A DNA stretch of 64,000 nucleotides from Sordariomycetes sp. S80-01Y (lineage: Eukaryota; Ascomycota; Sordariomycetes), in contig JAXQJY010000032.1 in NCBI GenBank assembly GCA_037042185.1, positions 1,488,001 through 1,552,000 of the forward strand, read 5' to 3'. The notes beneath the pieces were generated by a model that saw only the letters and a list, made by a program, of their open reading frames with translations, was not told where the DNA came from and searched no databases. Below, in pieces: positions 18,532 to 30,108 of the stretch; the stretch's first letter is position 1; the number at the start of each line of letters is the position of its first letter. Made by a program: the position numbers and the translations under genes.

Positions 18532-21330
18532 TTAGAACGAGAAAAGCCCACTCCTCCTCTTGCCGAGCGGGTATACGATGAGCGCGGACATGAATAAGCC
18601 CACGCTGATGCCGATGGCAACCTGGATGACCTTGAAGAGGACGTTGAAGGCCGTGCCGTCGAGACTTCCAATGGCGTTGCCGCCGCCCTCCTTGGATCCC
18701 GTGATCTCATCGGCAGAAGTGATGCCGGCGAGCAACGAACCGCCAACCGCCAGGCCACTGGGGACCTGGACGAAGATGGCTGGAAGCATGGCCGCGGCGG
18801 CGAGGCTGTAGCCGACCTGGCGACGCTCGCCCTTGGGCTTCTCGTCGGTCGGTGAGGCGGGTCGTGATTCGGTGTCGGAGGGCAGAGGCCACTTTTCAGA
18901 CCGGTGATTCTTGCGACGCAACAGCCTCGACACGCGCGGGTTGACGTTTATCTCGAACCAGTCCACAACGTTGAGGAACCAGTTCTCCACGTGGCGGCCG
19001 AGGCGGGAGTAGAGGTTGGCGAGGATACCGACGGTGAGGGCGCCGAGCATGTTGCTGATCTCGGTGTTCTCGTTGAAGACGGAGCTGCAGTAGCTGTTGA
19101 CCACGAAGCCAGCCAGGGCCATAGTGATCATGACAGGGAGCTGCTTCCACTTTGCCTGGTTGACGAGGCAAAGGCAGAGAGCAAACGCCGGGACGAAGAG
19201 GAAGTACCAGTTCCGATGCAGGGGCTCGCGGCAGAAAGTCTCGCTGGGCGCGTTCTTGTCGAGCATACCGTACAAAGAAGTTCCGATTGTGATGCCGTAT
19301 CCCAGGAAAAGGGTGTAGATCAAGGCGTGCACCATGCGTACGCTACCAGCGACGATGTTGCCGGTCTGGAGCTCCAAAGAGCTGCACAGAACCATGTAAC
19401 CGGGCAGGATCAGAGCGATACTGCTCTGTGCCAGCGCCGAGAAGCAGATGGTGTTGCCCCCGTTGATGGCGCCGAACGCACGGGCCAAGAATGACGTGAG
19501 GACCGCGGCCGATACTTCGAAGACGTGGGCGTACAGCTCGTTGTTTGGCGCGAGCACCAGCTGCAGGAAGCCAACAAGAGCGCCCAGTATGAAGGCGAAG
19601 GGCATGTCGATGAAGCGCGCTTGGAAAGCGAAGGGCGCAACGCAGGCCGAAGCAACTCCAAACATGAAGACGCGGAACGGCTTTGAGAACTTGGGCTGTC
19701 TCTGCATGACCTCCTCCAGCCTGTCCGTGGCCTCGCCAACGCCCAGCTTGTCGTGGACAACTTCCTTGTAGATATTGTGTACATCTCGGAGACGGCCCAG
19801 GTCGATGCCCTGCGGTACTCTGACGACCTTGATCTCGGCGGTGTGCGTGGCAGTGTCGTCGAAGCTGATGATCATGCAGGAGGGCATGTAGAGGAACTGA
19901 CCCTCGATTTCCAACACCCTAGCAGACATGGACAGGTACTCCTCGAGACGGTGCGTGGGGGCTCCGTAGAGCATAAGAGCTCGGCAGAGCTTGAGCAAGT
20001 AACGGTGCCTTGCGATGATGTCGGCGATGTGCTTCGTGATGGTGATCTGTGACTTCTTCCTCTTGTGCGGCTTGTGTTCCTCCTTCTTCACGGAATCGGC
20101 CATCGAGTTGGAGATGTTCCCTGCGATACCTGGAGCGGCGAACATGTTGGACGACTTCATAAGTTCAGTTAGGGCAAGTGACGAAGAGGAGCCGTGCGAG
20201 CGGTGGAGGCTGAACAAACCGCTAGAGCGACGGGATCCGGCGGGGTGCCGAGTTCTAGATGAGGATCTCGAGTGCGGAGGTGATGGTCGCGGCGATACAA
20301 GAGGAGTGGCAGTGAGCGGAGTGTTGCGCCCGCTACTCCCAGTGCTTCCTCCTCCTCCAGAGCCCGGTTGTTCATCGTTGTATAGCTTGAGGAGAGTGGA
20401 GAGAATGCCGCCTCGAACTTTGGTAAGCTGGGGAACGTAGTCGGGTTGGAACTGATATTCGGTGGGCGTTGTTGAGCCAGAAGCATGTCCATGAAGGTTT
20501 CGAGAGTAGAAGAGACCACTGCTGCCCGCTCGAGTGTGAGACCTGACCAGCTTGGCTGCCACGTCCTGCTCATCTAGGGGCATGTCCTCACTGGGTATCC
20601 GTTGGTGGGCCGCGCGGTATCGGATCTCCTGTCTAGCCTCGTGTTCGCCCAAGCCCCGAGTCGTTGCCCTTGCATCACCCGATCCGCTTGGGTGGTCCCT
20701 TTCGTCATCGTAGTCGTCGATGACCACTGCCGGGCGTGGAGGTCTGCCGCGGCGGAGGGTCTCTGAGTCGCCGACCAAACGCTGGAATGAGGCACCCATC
20801 TCATCAGAGTTCCTGCGAGAGCCCGGGGCGGAGTGGCTCCCTAGTGAGACTGCAAGCTGGTCGGCTCGCTGCCGCGCGTCGTTGATGGAGCGCATCTTCC
20901 ACTCCGTGACCTGCTCCTCGGCCCTGTCCGCCTCCTCCTTCTCGTGGGGCGCATCGTAGCTGGTGTTCCGGCGGAGGGCCGGTCTCGGGCGTCGGACGCC
21001 AGGGTTGGGACTGACATCCAGATCGGAGCTTTGCTGGCGAGAGTGGACTCGGCCGCGTTTCTCCTCGGCCTCCTCGTCGGACAAGACCTTGGTGAGAGCC
21101 CGGCTCAACTCCTGGGCGTCAGGGGCGCCGGGAGGCACGGATCCCGTCTTGACCTTGGGAGAGACGGATGGTGACAGAGTCGAGAAGCCCAGAGCATCCG
21201 CCTTCTCAGCGCTGCTGTTGTCGCTGCCGCTGGCGATCCATCCTACTCTCTTCTTCTCCCTGCGGACTGGTGTCGGCACGTCGCTGGCAGGGCCGCTCGT
21301 ATGGCCGCTGTCCAGCTTTTCGGCCGACAT
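18532..21330 (-). CDS. Prm10-like ThrE-family membrane protein
   Basis: The product is an intronless 932-aa protein. It resembles pheromone-regulated membrane protein 10 and the bacterial ThrE threonine exporters (DUF1212). Residues 1 to about 470 are disordered, rich in Ser/Arg/Pro, with many SRR/RSSS segments. The ThrE soluble module begins near residue 480 (ARHRYLLKLCRALMLYGAPT) and includes SCMIISFDD. About ten membrane helices follow, among them FGVASACVAPFAF, FILGALVGFLQLVLAP, SFLARAFGAING and SSIALILPGYMVL, ending with a helix near the C-terminus. The open frame continues upstream only to a TTG; the first ATG is at 21330. The substrate is unknown. Confidence 0.9.
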   Translation of the reverse strand: MSAEKLDSGHTSGPASDVPTPVRREKKRVGWIASGSDNSSAEKADALGFSTLSPSVSPKVKTGSVPPGAPDAQELSRALTKVLSDEEAEEKRGRVHSRQQSSDLDVSPNPGVRRPRPALRRNTSYDAPHEKEEADRAEEQVTEWKMRSINDARQRADQLAVSLGSHSAPGSRRNSDEMGASFQRLVGDSETLRRGRPPRPAVVIDDYDDERDHPSGSGDARATTRGLGEHEARQEIRYRAAHQRIPSEDMPLDEQDVAAKLVRSHTRAGSSGLFYSRNLHGHASGSTTPTEYQFQPDYVPQLTKVRGGILSTLLKLYNDEQPGSGGGGSTGSSGRNTPLTATPLVSPRPSPPHSRSSSRTRHPAGSRRSSGLFSLHRSHGSSSSLALTELMKSSNMFAAPGIAGNISNSMADSVKKEEHKPHKRKKSQITITKHIADIIARHRYLLKLCRALMLYGAPTHRLEEYLSMSARVLEIEGQFLYMPSCMIISFDDTATHTAEIKVVRVPQGIDLGRLRDVHNIYKEVVHDKLGVGEATDRLEEVMQRQPKFSKPFRVFMFGVASACVAPFAFQARFIDMPFAFILGALVGFLQLVLAPNNELYAHVFEVSAAVLTSFLARAFGAINGGNTICFSALAQSSIALILPGYMVLCSSLELQTGNIVAGSVRMVHALIYTLFLGYGITIGTSLYGMLDKNAPSETFCREPLHRNWYFLFVPAFALCLCLVNQAKWKQLPVMITMALAGFVVNSYCSSVFNENTEISNMLGALTVGILANLYSRLGRHVENWFLNVVDWFEINVNPRVSRLLRRKNHRSEKWPLPSDTESRPASPTDEKPKGERRQVGYSLAAAAMLPAIFVQVPSGLAVGGSLLAGITSADEITGSKEGGGNAIGSLDGTAFNVLFKVIQVAIGISVGLFMSALIVYPLGKRRSGLFSF

Positions 21331-23438
21331 GGCGTTTGTGAAAATGGCTGTGTCTTCTGGTGTGAAATTCGATCCGATGTGATCCGTCCGGGACGGAATT
21401 CCAATCGGTAGTCCCTGAGACTTGTCTCGAGGGGTTGGCTTACACCGAGTGGCTCGATTAGGAAGAGGGAAAAGACAGTGGCATAATTGGAATACCAAGC
21501 GACTGTCCCTGAGGTGAGGGAACGAAAATGAAGATTGGAAAGCGAGAGACGACGAGGGCAAGGCCAAGTAAGGGTCTTCTGGGTCTTTCAAAGCATTCAG
21601 AGGGCTCAGAGGCGGAGGTAAAAGCGGGACACTGGGTCTTGTCCCGGACGAGACCGCATCGCATCTCCACCTCCAAGAAGCTGATGGAGTGCGGCGGCTT
21701 CTCTACAAAAGTCAGGAGCACGGAGGTGTGACTGCAGGAGATAAGAATCTGCTACCAGTGCTCGAGCCCGGCATGCCGTGGAATCGGTTGGTGGGTCGTG
21801 GCCGAGAAGCACCGAGACAGCGCGTGCCGGTCAAGGCTTTTGCTCTTTCTTGGGCGCTCATTGTGATAACAGCGCCCATCAAGCCCAGGGGAACGGACGA
21901 GAGAAGCCGCTTGTCCCATGTCCCAGGCGAACATCCTCGAGGGCCGTGGTGGAGCCGCTGGAGCATCGTCGAAGCTTTGCTGGAAGTTTAATCGTGAGAG
22001 GAGGGTCGAGGGTCCAACGAGATCAAAGCTCCCTGCAACGAGTCAAGATCTTCGCCGGCTGATGACGTCGCGCGGCGGTCAGGACGGGTGCCGTCAGATC
22101 CTAGGCCTTAATTATCGATGATCAACGAGCCTCATCACCCCGAACCATCTGCTGAAACTGCACCTGGCAACCTGCGCGTTCCTGCTTCTGTGGCACGTCG
22201 AATTGACGAATGGCCCGACGGTCGTTTCGTCTGCGAAAAAATCGTCGTTCATCCTTGAAGCGCCGCCTTGGCCAACATGTGCGTGACTCTGAGTCGTCCT
22301 GCACGACACACCCAAGACACTGCCCTGTCCGCCCGTCAAGGTCCCGAAGTGCAGCGGCTTCAGCAATAGTGGCCAGCGCTAGATCGGAGCTTCGGGCGCC
22401 AATCGTGCGCTGGGGGCCCCCTGGTGGTGGCCAGGGCATCTGCAATTCCAGGGGGCCGGTCCGCTGACAGCTCCGTACCTGGCGACGTTGGGTGCACCCC
22501 CACGCCGGCCACGGGGGCTTCATGGCCAGCGGATTGGTGTGACTAGGTTGGACTTGGATTTGGACTAGTCTGGCATGCCGATGCCAGGCAATTCGCCACC
22601 ACACCATCACGCCAGCGCGGAAAAGCTTGACGTGCAGAGCCTTCACTGTTGTTGAGCCTCCTGGTCCGTTCTGTTCCCACGAGCAGCGCTGGTGCTGGAC
22701 GGAGCGCTGATTGCTCAGCAAGGGACGCCGCGTTGAGAGCTCGTGTTGGGAGCCAGGCTGGAGCCAGGATGCATGGCTAGCCGAAGCCTGTCGCTTCTAA
22801 TCTTGGACCACTGCACCCAAACTTGGCTCGAGCTTCGCATGAGCGTCCCTCGAAGCATCCGCGGCCCATCTTATCTTGCGTGATCTCGTGAGGATTTCTG
22901 CAAACGCTCCGGTTGGTGAATCGCCGGCGTTGGCGCTGGGTCAGTGGTCGCTCTGGACTCTGGCAGAACGTCCTAGCTCTCTGGACCTGGACCGACTTGA
23001 GAGATGACTGTGGACTCGTTGGGCTCTTGCTTCGGGCTGTGTGCTCGGGTTGCCGCTTTGGGATTTCCAGCTTCTGAAGCTTCTCACGATGCAGATTTAG
23101 GAGGAGCCGACCCAGCCTCTGCCTCCGCCGCCCGTGCTAGATTCACGGCAGCGGCTCACGGGCCGACGACACTCCGCGGGCGTCCATCCACTGGGCCAAT
23201 CCCGAACGCCGTCCCCGGGCCCCCCTGGACTGCCGGCTGGTCGGCGGCTGTCAACAATCAACGTCACCATTCATCCTGCTTCGATCCTCAACTGCCATCT
23301 TCATGGCGACGTCGGCCACTGATCAAATCCAAGTCATCCTTCATTCGCTCATTCTGTCCCGTCTCTCGTTTGCCATCTTCAACGCAACATTAGCCATTGC
23401 CTGCCCAACCCCTCATCCACTCGCTCCCACCTAACGCC
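21331..23438. other. divergent intergenic region, 2.1 kb
   Basis: The stretch lies between the divergent Prm10-like and sulfotransferase genes. It is GC-rich and full of chance open frames (for example 199 aa on the minus strand at 22122-22721), none with a domain. The last ~200 bp are C/T-rich like a fungal leader. No repeat or mobile element is seen. Confidence 0.45.
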
Positions 23439-24402
23439 ATGGCCGGATCAAAAGCAAACGCCCACCCAGACCGCACGGTCCCTATGCGTGTTATCGTATG
23501 TGGCGTCCAGCGCACCGGCACTCTTAGTACGTCCCCTGTCCCATCTCCAAGACCCGCATGCGAAACAACCGTCGGCAGACTCCCGAAGCCCAGCAGCCCA
23601 GACTAACGACGTATCACAAACAGGCATGCGCCATGCCCTCTATCAGTTGGGTTTCCACGATGTCTACCACATGCACACGGTCCGCGATAACCCCGAGACG
23701 GATGGACCGCAATGGATCCACGCCCTCGAAGCCAAATACAGGAACAAGGGCACCATGACGAGGCAGGATTGGGATAAGCTGCTCGGAGACTGCCAGGCCG
23801 TGGCCGATATTCCAGCTGCCTTCTTTGGCGCGGAGTTGGCAGAGGTGTACCCTGAGGCGAAGGTTGTAATTTTGAATCGGGATCCAGAGAAGTGGTATGA
23901 CAGCGTGTTGAACAGCATTCACTCGCGGTGGTCTCTGTGGGCCAAGCTGCAGGTCCTTTTCTGTGCCGTGTTTGATCAGTCGACGAGGGCATGGATCAAA
24001 TTTGGCATGACAATGAAGAATGTGGCTTTTGATTTCGACCATCGGTCAGAGAAGCCCAAGGCCCTGGCATGGTACCAGGGTATCTACGACGAATTCCGCT
24101 CCAGAATACCAGAGAGCCGAAGGATTGAGTATAGCGTCGGCGACGGATGGGCGCCGCTTTGCAAGCATCTCGGCGTCGATGTGCCTCAGGTGCAGGACGC
24201 CAGCGGCAAGATGGTGGAGGCTCCGTTCCCGAGGATGAACGACAGGGCCGCATTCCTTGACGAAATGAGTGACTCGAGAGGGAAGACCTTCAACAGAAGC
24301 CTCGACAACATGTTCCGTCTGATCGGTAAAGCCACCGTGGCGGGCTCGACAGCGTACGTTGGGTACTGGGCATGGACCACGCGGCTTGGAGGAAGGCTCT
24401 GA
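23439..24402 (+). CDS. P-loop sulfotransferase (fungal Sulfotransfer_4 type)
   Basis: Exon 1 is 23439-23526 and exon 2 is 23624-24402. The 97-bp intron has a GACTAAC-type branch site at about 23601. The product is 288 aa. Splicing rebuilds the PAPS-binding loop as GVQRTGTLSMRHALYQLGF, across the junction. The second signature, VILNRDPEKWYDSVLNSIHS, lies near residue 120 and matches the 3'-phosphate-binding Arg-Asp-Pro segment of this family. FPRMND near the C-terminus is also typical. The last ~25 residues hold a hydrophobic stretch (AGSTAYVGYWAW) that may anchor it in a membrane. The acceptor substrate is unknown. Confidence 0.88.
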
Positions 24403-25251
24403 GCCTGGGGGCTTGACATGCTCTCACGAGGCTCGATTTTCATGTTACATGCCGTCATTTGTACTTTAAATGTACCTTACGCTACGACTCGCACACGTCT
24501 ACATAGCCACGACATGGCACTATATATTTAACTTATGTATTTATGAGATTAAGGCGCCCAATGATACGAATACCTGAGCCCGAGCCAATATGGTCTCGCT
24601 GATCTCCTGTCTTCGAGTGATCCAGTGTCGCGGAGGTTCGAGACTACTATACTTAGTAGTACGTAGTTGGCGGGTATGAGTCGAGCGGCTTCAAAACCAG
24701 CTCAAACTTTCTTGCTAGCAACATGCTGGATCTAAATTTTGAGGTTTCTTTGAACTTCATACGCGAAATTGAAACAAACTGGGCTCGTATTCTTTCTCAA
24801 TCTTCGTGTCCTTTAGTGAAATTGCAGCGCACAGTGGCACAAACCTGTCAACGAGTGTTGACCAGACGCGTTCGATGCCTAATCAACTTATCGTAACAAT
24901 GATTACACAAGTTCGTACCCGCAGATACATGTGTCCCTAAATAGATTCCAAAGACCTCAACTTCCCCGAGTCTGCTAAGCCAACTAAATTTTGTCCTGCC
25001 TCATCTGCTTGAGGTTTTGACCACGGCGTAGGGTAGCAACTACCAGACTGATTGGATTACACCATCAGAAGGTTTTGTCCTTTGAAACAAGCAAAAACTT
25101 CTTCTGAAATGTCGTTGTACGCAGGAAGTGCCTGCATAGTCTACCATTAATCCCTCTAAAGTGTAGCTAGGGGCTACGTCCTTCTGAGGAATCCGTCTCA
25201 GCCGCCCCCGTCTGAGACTGCCGCCGAGCACTGGCTTCCTGTTCGCGATGA
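24403..25251. other. convergent intergenic region
   Basis: No gene is seen in this AT-richer stretch. A perfect 7-bp hairpin, ACTACTA/TAGTAGT with a 4-base loop, lies at 24643-24660, about 240 bp past the sulfotransferase stop. It could be a 3'-end structure. Confidence 0.4.
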
Positions 25252-27049
25252 TCAAATCTCGGTCTTGTCAAAATTGCGAACAAAGTCGTAGTAGAATCTG
25301 ACCACGTTCATGTGCTCATCCATCCGGATCCTCTCATCGATGGTGTGAATGTTGATAGCCCCGGTGAGCGTCATGGGTGTCCAGCGATAGATGTTCGGCG
25401 AGAGGTCTAGATGCATTAGAAAGAAGAAGATGAAGATGTTTCTGTAGGAGATTCTACTTACTCAGGTAGTGGCGGGTGTCGGTGTTGCCCGTCATGATTT
25501 CGCCAACAGGTACGACCTCGCCGCCTTCGGACTCGAACACGTGCCTTATTGTTCCGGCAAAAGTGCTCCAGGCTTCATTGTCAGTCGGGGCTGTAGGCGT
25601 GACCTCGAACTTCTCCGAAGCTCTCAGGGTCAGGGTACCGTTGTAGTCGATCCTCTCGCTTGGAATTACTGGGCTGTCAGAGGTGTGGGCTACCGCGTAC
25701 TCCTGGTACTCCTCATCTCCCTCAAAAGCTTCCACTTTCAGGTCGAACTTGTCGACGACGGACTGGATGCTCTTGACCAGATTGTGCTGAACCTCCGGAA
25801 TGCTGTTTTGCGGCGCGACGCGGTAGTTCACCCCCAGAACAACATGTTCAGGCATGGCGTTGATCTTCTGTCCGCCCTCGATCAGATCGATTGACTGAGA
25901 AGTCTGGATCATGTACCGTCCAGCTCTGTGCATCTGGATAAGCTCTCTCGCCAGTCCCTCCAGATCTCCAGCCTTCACCAGGCGGGTGATCTCTGGCTGG
26001 TAGCTGGGAGAGTGTCGTGCCAGACATTGAAGGTGTTTATGGACGGGACTGTCCTCAAGAAGCTCAGGGCTGTAAGGGTCGTCCTCTAACGTGGAGATGA
26101 TCTCAGCGATGATGCCTATACCAGTATGAGGAAACGGAATCGAGGAGTGACCACCGACGACGCTGAGCTCGAACCAAATATCCACATGTCCCTTTTCCAT
26201 CACCGCAGGCAGGGCGTAGAGGGTGTCGTTCTCAACAAGCTGCATTCCCAAACCACCCTCATCTAGGATAACGGCGATACCATCATCGCCATAACGTTCG
26301 GTCAGAAAGTCACCGATAGCTCGGGCACCTCGATATCCAGAGCACTCCTCATCGAAGCCGAACGCAAGGATGAGGGTCCGACTTGGTTTCCAGTCCTCGT
26401 GCGAGAGCAAAGTTTCGACTGCCGACATAAGTGCAGTGAGACTGTTCTTGTCGTCTGAGGCGCCGCGACCCCAAAGCCACTCTCCGTCATAGACTGCCGC
26501 GAACGGTGGGTGCGTCCACGTCGAAGCGTCAGGCACGGGAACAACGTCCTGATGAGCAGCGAGGAGGGTTGGCTTCAGTGAGGGGTCCGAGCCCTCAATG
26601 GTGTACACCAGACCCAGGGTGTTGACCTTTTCCAGTGTTGCACGGTCGTGGCTACAACTTGTCAGCTTCAAGGCGGTAAACTGGGCAATGGAGATTCACA
26701 TGTTGGGGTAGAGACTCTCCAGAACCTCATGCAAGTCCCAGAAGGGAGCCCATCGCTCATCCTCCCCGGGTTCGCCATTGTCGTCGTAGCTCACGCTCGG
26801 CACTCGAACAATAGCTTGATGGCGCTCAATCTGTTTGGCCAACGCCGCGTCATTTGAGAACAGCTCTTCAGACGATGGCAGCCCGTCGTCCCTCGGATCA
26901 ATTGCTTCAGGAAGATCGCACTGGAAGGCCGAGGCGGGGATCGAATCGGCAAGCCGGCCGAGTGGGAGTTGGTCGACGAGATTGTGAAGCGGGGGAACAA
27001 GCGAAGAGGCGCCTGCAAGGCTGCTCAGGATGACAGCTCTTAAAGACAT
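25252..27049 (-). CDS. M20 carboxypeptidase, CPS1 (Gly-X carboxypeptidase) type
   Basis: There are three exons: 27049-26700, 26651-25462 and 25406-25252, with introns of 48 and 55 bp, giving 564 aa. The splices give YPNIHDRATLEKVNT and RHYLNLSPNIYRW, both continuous with the family. The N-terminus is a hydrophobic signal or anchor (SLRAVILSSLAGASSLVPPL), so it should enter the secretory pathway, with a vacuolar fate by analogy to yeast Cps1. The di-zinc ligands appear in LLAAHQDVVPV, WGRGASDDKNSL and GFDEECSG, and VVGGHSSIPFPHTG is the dimer-domain histidine. It sits head-to-tail 384 bp downstream of a second metallopeptidase gene. Confidence 0.93.
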
Positions 27050-27433
27050 TGCGAGCTGTCAAGATACTGCTCTTTATCGGTGCTCCTCTTTGAATCACTG
27101 TGTTTAATGAGGTTGAGGATTACAAAGCGAGGTTGTTGGGAGGCAGAGCCCGGACGGCGTTCAGCACTGCACGTTGACCGGAATCGGTGCCGATCCGATT
27201 CGGCAGAGATAAGACAGACCGCCAAATGCCGTCTCGAAAGGCGGCATGGAGATGTCTGGCGGTTCATTGATTAGCAAGAGCTACATTCATTCTAAATGGA
27301 CGGGAAGTGGAAAATTGCAAAGATACTGATGAATCTACTTGCTCTGCTTTTATGATAGGGGATGTTAGTAGCAAACTCGGGCGGTGTGCTTGGGGCCTTG
27401 ACCCAATGGTCCAATCCGTAGACTTCAGAACTG
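27050..27433. other. intergenic between two metallopeptidase genes
   Basis: This is the promoter region of the M20 peptidase gene plus the 3' end of the archaemetzincin gene. No ORF of note is present. Confidence 0.45.
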
Positions 27434-28888
27434 TCAAGCATCATCGTCAAGCCATTTCGCGAAAAGGTCAGTCGATGGACTTGTCAAGTCGATGAACTCC
27501 CTCTTTCCCTCGGCCATTGACTCAATCCGCTTGTCCAGCCACGCCTCATAGCCGGCGAACATGCCAACGTTCCGCCACTTTCGGCAGAAGCTCTTCATGG
27601 CCCGGTGCTGCCCCAGAACCCACGCCCTTTGCCTGTCCTTTTCCGAGCCTCTGCCTTCAACTAGACACAGCACGTTGTAGGAGAGCTTCTCGATACATAC
27701 TGGGCAGAGAAACGGCGGCTGCCGCACATCCTCAGCCATGCCCGCTGTGCCCTGCATGACGCAGCTGAAGTAGACGCAATGGTCTAGCATGACACAGTGG
27801 CCGACTTCATGTGAAAGGGTCCTAGCGACGCGAGAGAACCAGAGCGCCTCGAGGTCCGTCTTAGTCAAAGGCACGATGGATGGCTCTGCTGCTTTGATCG
27901 ATGCTCCTATCGGCGAGGTTGTACCCCTAGCGACAATGGCTGTATGTGTAGCTTTCTTGCGATTTGATTGTGGATGCGAGAGACCACAAAGGCCGTCGAC
28001 GTATGTCTTGCAATGAGAAGCTGGCCACATGTGCTCAAGATCGATGCCGGAGTAAAAGTCAAGACAAGGGTGGTAACGAAAAGAGCTCACAACGGAGATG
28101 CGACTTCCACCGTAGGCTCGACCGCAGCAGAAGTCGTCATCCTCGTCCTCGTACGTATCGAACGGAACGATCATGGAGATGGCATGTGCGTCTGTGGGGA
28201 CCCGAGCCAGCATCGCATCGAGGATGTCGCTGAGGCAGACCTGGGGTTGGGCGATGCCGTCAGGGGAGCGCCGGTACCGCACACCAACGACTTCAGGTAG
28301 AGGCCCAGGCGTCTCAAGTCCGATACGCCGTTCACCCTTGGCTGTCGGTCCATCCCACTTCCGCCAGCGGTACCTGGCTTGGAGCAACTTCACGGGCATC
28401 AGGTGGTAGAACGCCCGCAGATATTCACACAAGCTCTCAGCGCTGTGTTGTATGAGACCTTTCGGCAGACCAGGCATCTCCTCGCCTTTCGGTACCTGGG
28501 GTGTCGCCCAACCGCGCATCAATCTCGCAACTTCCGGCGTAATGTCAGGCGGCGGTATCACGTATATCGTGCGCCTTTGTTGCGAGATGGCTATGCCTTG
28601 ACTTCTGATGGTCTGCATCCACGATCTGAAACTCTGGGGTGGTTCTTTTGGGTCAATGGAGACGGCCTCTTCCGGTAGACACAGGGGTCCGGGGAAGGTC
28701 TCGCCATCGTTGAAATGCGACTCGTCTGTTGCATACTGAGCGGCCTTTGAAACACGTCCAGATGGCGTCGCTGCAGCCAGCCTTTTCGGGGCTGAAGGCC
28801 TGTCGAAGCCACAGTCCGTCGCGTGAGGGGAGCAATCGACGTATAGATCGCGATGCCGACACTTGTTGTCACTTCGATCTTTGCTCAT
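27434..28888 (-). CDS. archaemetzincin-like metallopeptidase
   Basis: The product is an intronless 484-aa protein with an ATG at 28888. The zinc motif is HEVGHCVMLDHC (residues 360-371), followed by VYFSCVM and a downstream CPVC pair. Archaemetzincins have HExxHxxGxxHC, then CxM, then CxxC, and the segment after the motif (VMQGTAGMAEDVRQPPFLCPVC) is strongly like them. Both catalytic His, the Glu, the third His and four structural Cys are present. The conserved Gly at motif position 8 is Met367 here. The first ~120 residues are specific to fungi, with a CxxHRDLYVDCSPH segment resembling a zinc site. Substrates are unknown. Confidence 0.88.
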   Translation of the reverse strand: MSKDRSDNKCRHRDLYVDCSPHATDCGFDRPSAPKRLAAATPSGRVSKAAQYATDESHFNDGETFPGPLCLPEEAVSIDPKEPPQSFRSWMQTIRSQGIAISQQRRTIYVIPPPDITPEVARLMRGWATPQVPKGEEMPGLPKGLIQHSAESLCEYLRAFYHLMPVKLLQARYRWRKWDGPTAKGERRIGLETPGPLPEVVGVRYRRSPDGIAQPQVCLSDILDAMLARVPTDAHAISMIVPFDTYEDEDDDFCCGRAYGGSRISVVSSFRYHPCLDFYSGIDLEHMWPASHCKTYVDGLCGLSHPQSNRKKATHTAIVARGTTSPIGASIKAAEPSIVPLTKTDLEALWFSRVARTLSHEVGHCVMLDHCVYFSCVMQGTAGMAEDVRQPPFLCPVCIEKLSYNVLCLVEGRGSEKDRQRAWVLGQHRAMKSFCRKWRNVGMFAGYEAWLDKRIESMAEGKREFIDLTSPSTDLFAKWLDDDA

Positions 28889-30108
28889 GGCTGCTCAGGG
28901 GTCGTGAGAGGTTGAATTTCAATAGAGCGCGGTGCTATCAGCCACGAAACGGCCAAGCACACCATCAACCCTATCGCCCAGACATGGCAGGAATGCTGCC
29001 TTTATGCTCTTCCAGAAAGCCATACTCGGTCAGCTTGCAATTGGCGAGCTGCGACAGCTGTCAAGCATCGTGGTGAGATGAAGCACGCTACGATCTGAGA
29101 GCATAGTCGACAGTGAACGACGCCACCGAAGATGTGCCTTGGAAGTGCTGGGAATGCACGGCTGATTCGGCTACATGCGGAAATGGTTCAGCTAATCACA
29201 AGCGTGGTCAAAGCGTCGAATCTGCGCGTCAGCGAGTCAGCTTGGAGACGTGGGACAGGGGTTCAATCAGTGACAGTTGACACCCTTGACACCAACGATA
29301 CTGACCGAGCGTGCTGCTTTCATCTCGGCCATCAGTTAAATCTCTCAAGGTTGAGACGGCATGTGCTGAGCTCCATCAGCCCCTGTATCCTCCAGTGAAT
29401 GTCTTGGATGGCCTTCTAGAAGATCGACGGGATGCATTTTAGAACGATCCACCTGTCGCTGGCGTCGCTGGCAGCTTCACCACTGAGAGGTTACCATTCC
29501 AGCGGACGGGCATTCGTCTTCGGACCAACGGCAGCGGGTCGTCACATTCCACTTCTGGTCGTGGTCTCTGTCAACTGCTGCTCTTGAACATCGTGCTTCC
29601 CACGCGATACGGCAGAGGCAACCCGGACTCTTGGTTGACCGGTCGGCATGTCATTCACATGCAGCACGGCAAGGATCATTTCTTTATCTGGCCGACTCGG
29701 GCTGCCGTTCTCTTTCGTTAGTCCCACGTGGCTAAGAATTGCTAGCGCGAAGCGTCCCACTCTGATGGTGTGCTGAAGCCGGCACCGACCTATCACCAGC
29801 CTTTCGCCGGGATCTCGTCGCTGCGGTCGAGTCTCCTGTGGCTTGTCGGGCCAAGGACTTCTAAGGGGAAGCTGCGCGTCAAATTCCGCCCTTTGGTCTG
29901 TTGGTTGGGCCTCGCTAGTCCCCGAGATGGTGGGAAGAGCGAGGCGAGCTGAGGTCTGCTAAGAATTTCTTAAGACTTGCCATGCGGCTGGTCGTCTTCT
30001 GAACTTCTCAACACACGTATCTGACTCTTCGTTGCATCCGTTCTTCTTGCGCTCTCTGCTCGTGATGGATTGAAGCTTGACTATCTATTGTGACTCGTTG
30101 ATTTCATC
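28889..30108. other. divergent intergenic region, 1.2 kb
   Basis: The stretch lies between divergent genes. Small ORFs at 29132-29398 and 29542-29796 have no recognisable domain. It is probably promoter sequence. Confidence 0.45.

Noticed and set aside
22122-22721. 199-codon minus-strand frame in the Prm10/sulfotransferase spacer
   Set aside because: GC-rich stretch with overlapping frames on both strands; rich in Arg, Trp and Gln without any motif.
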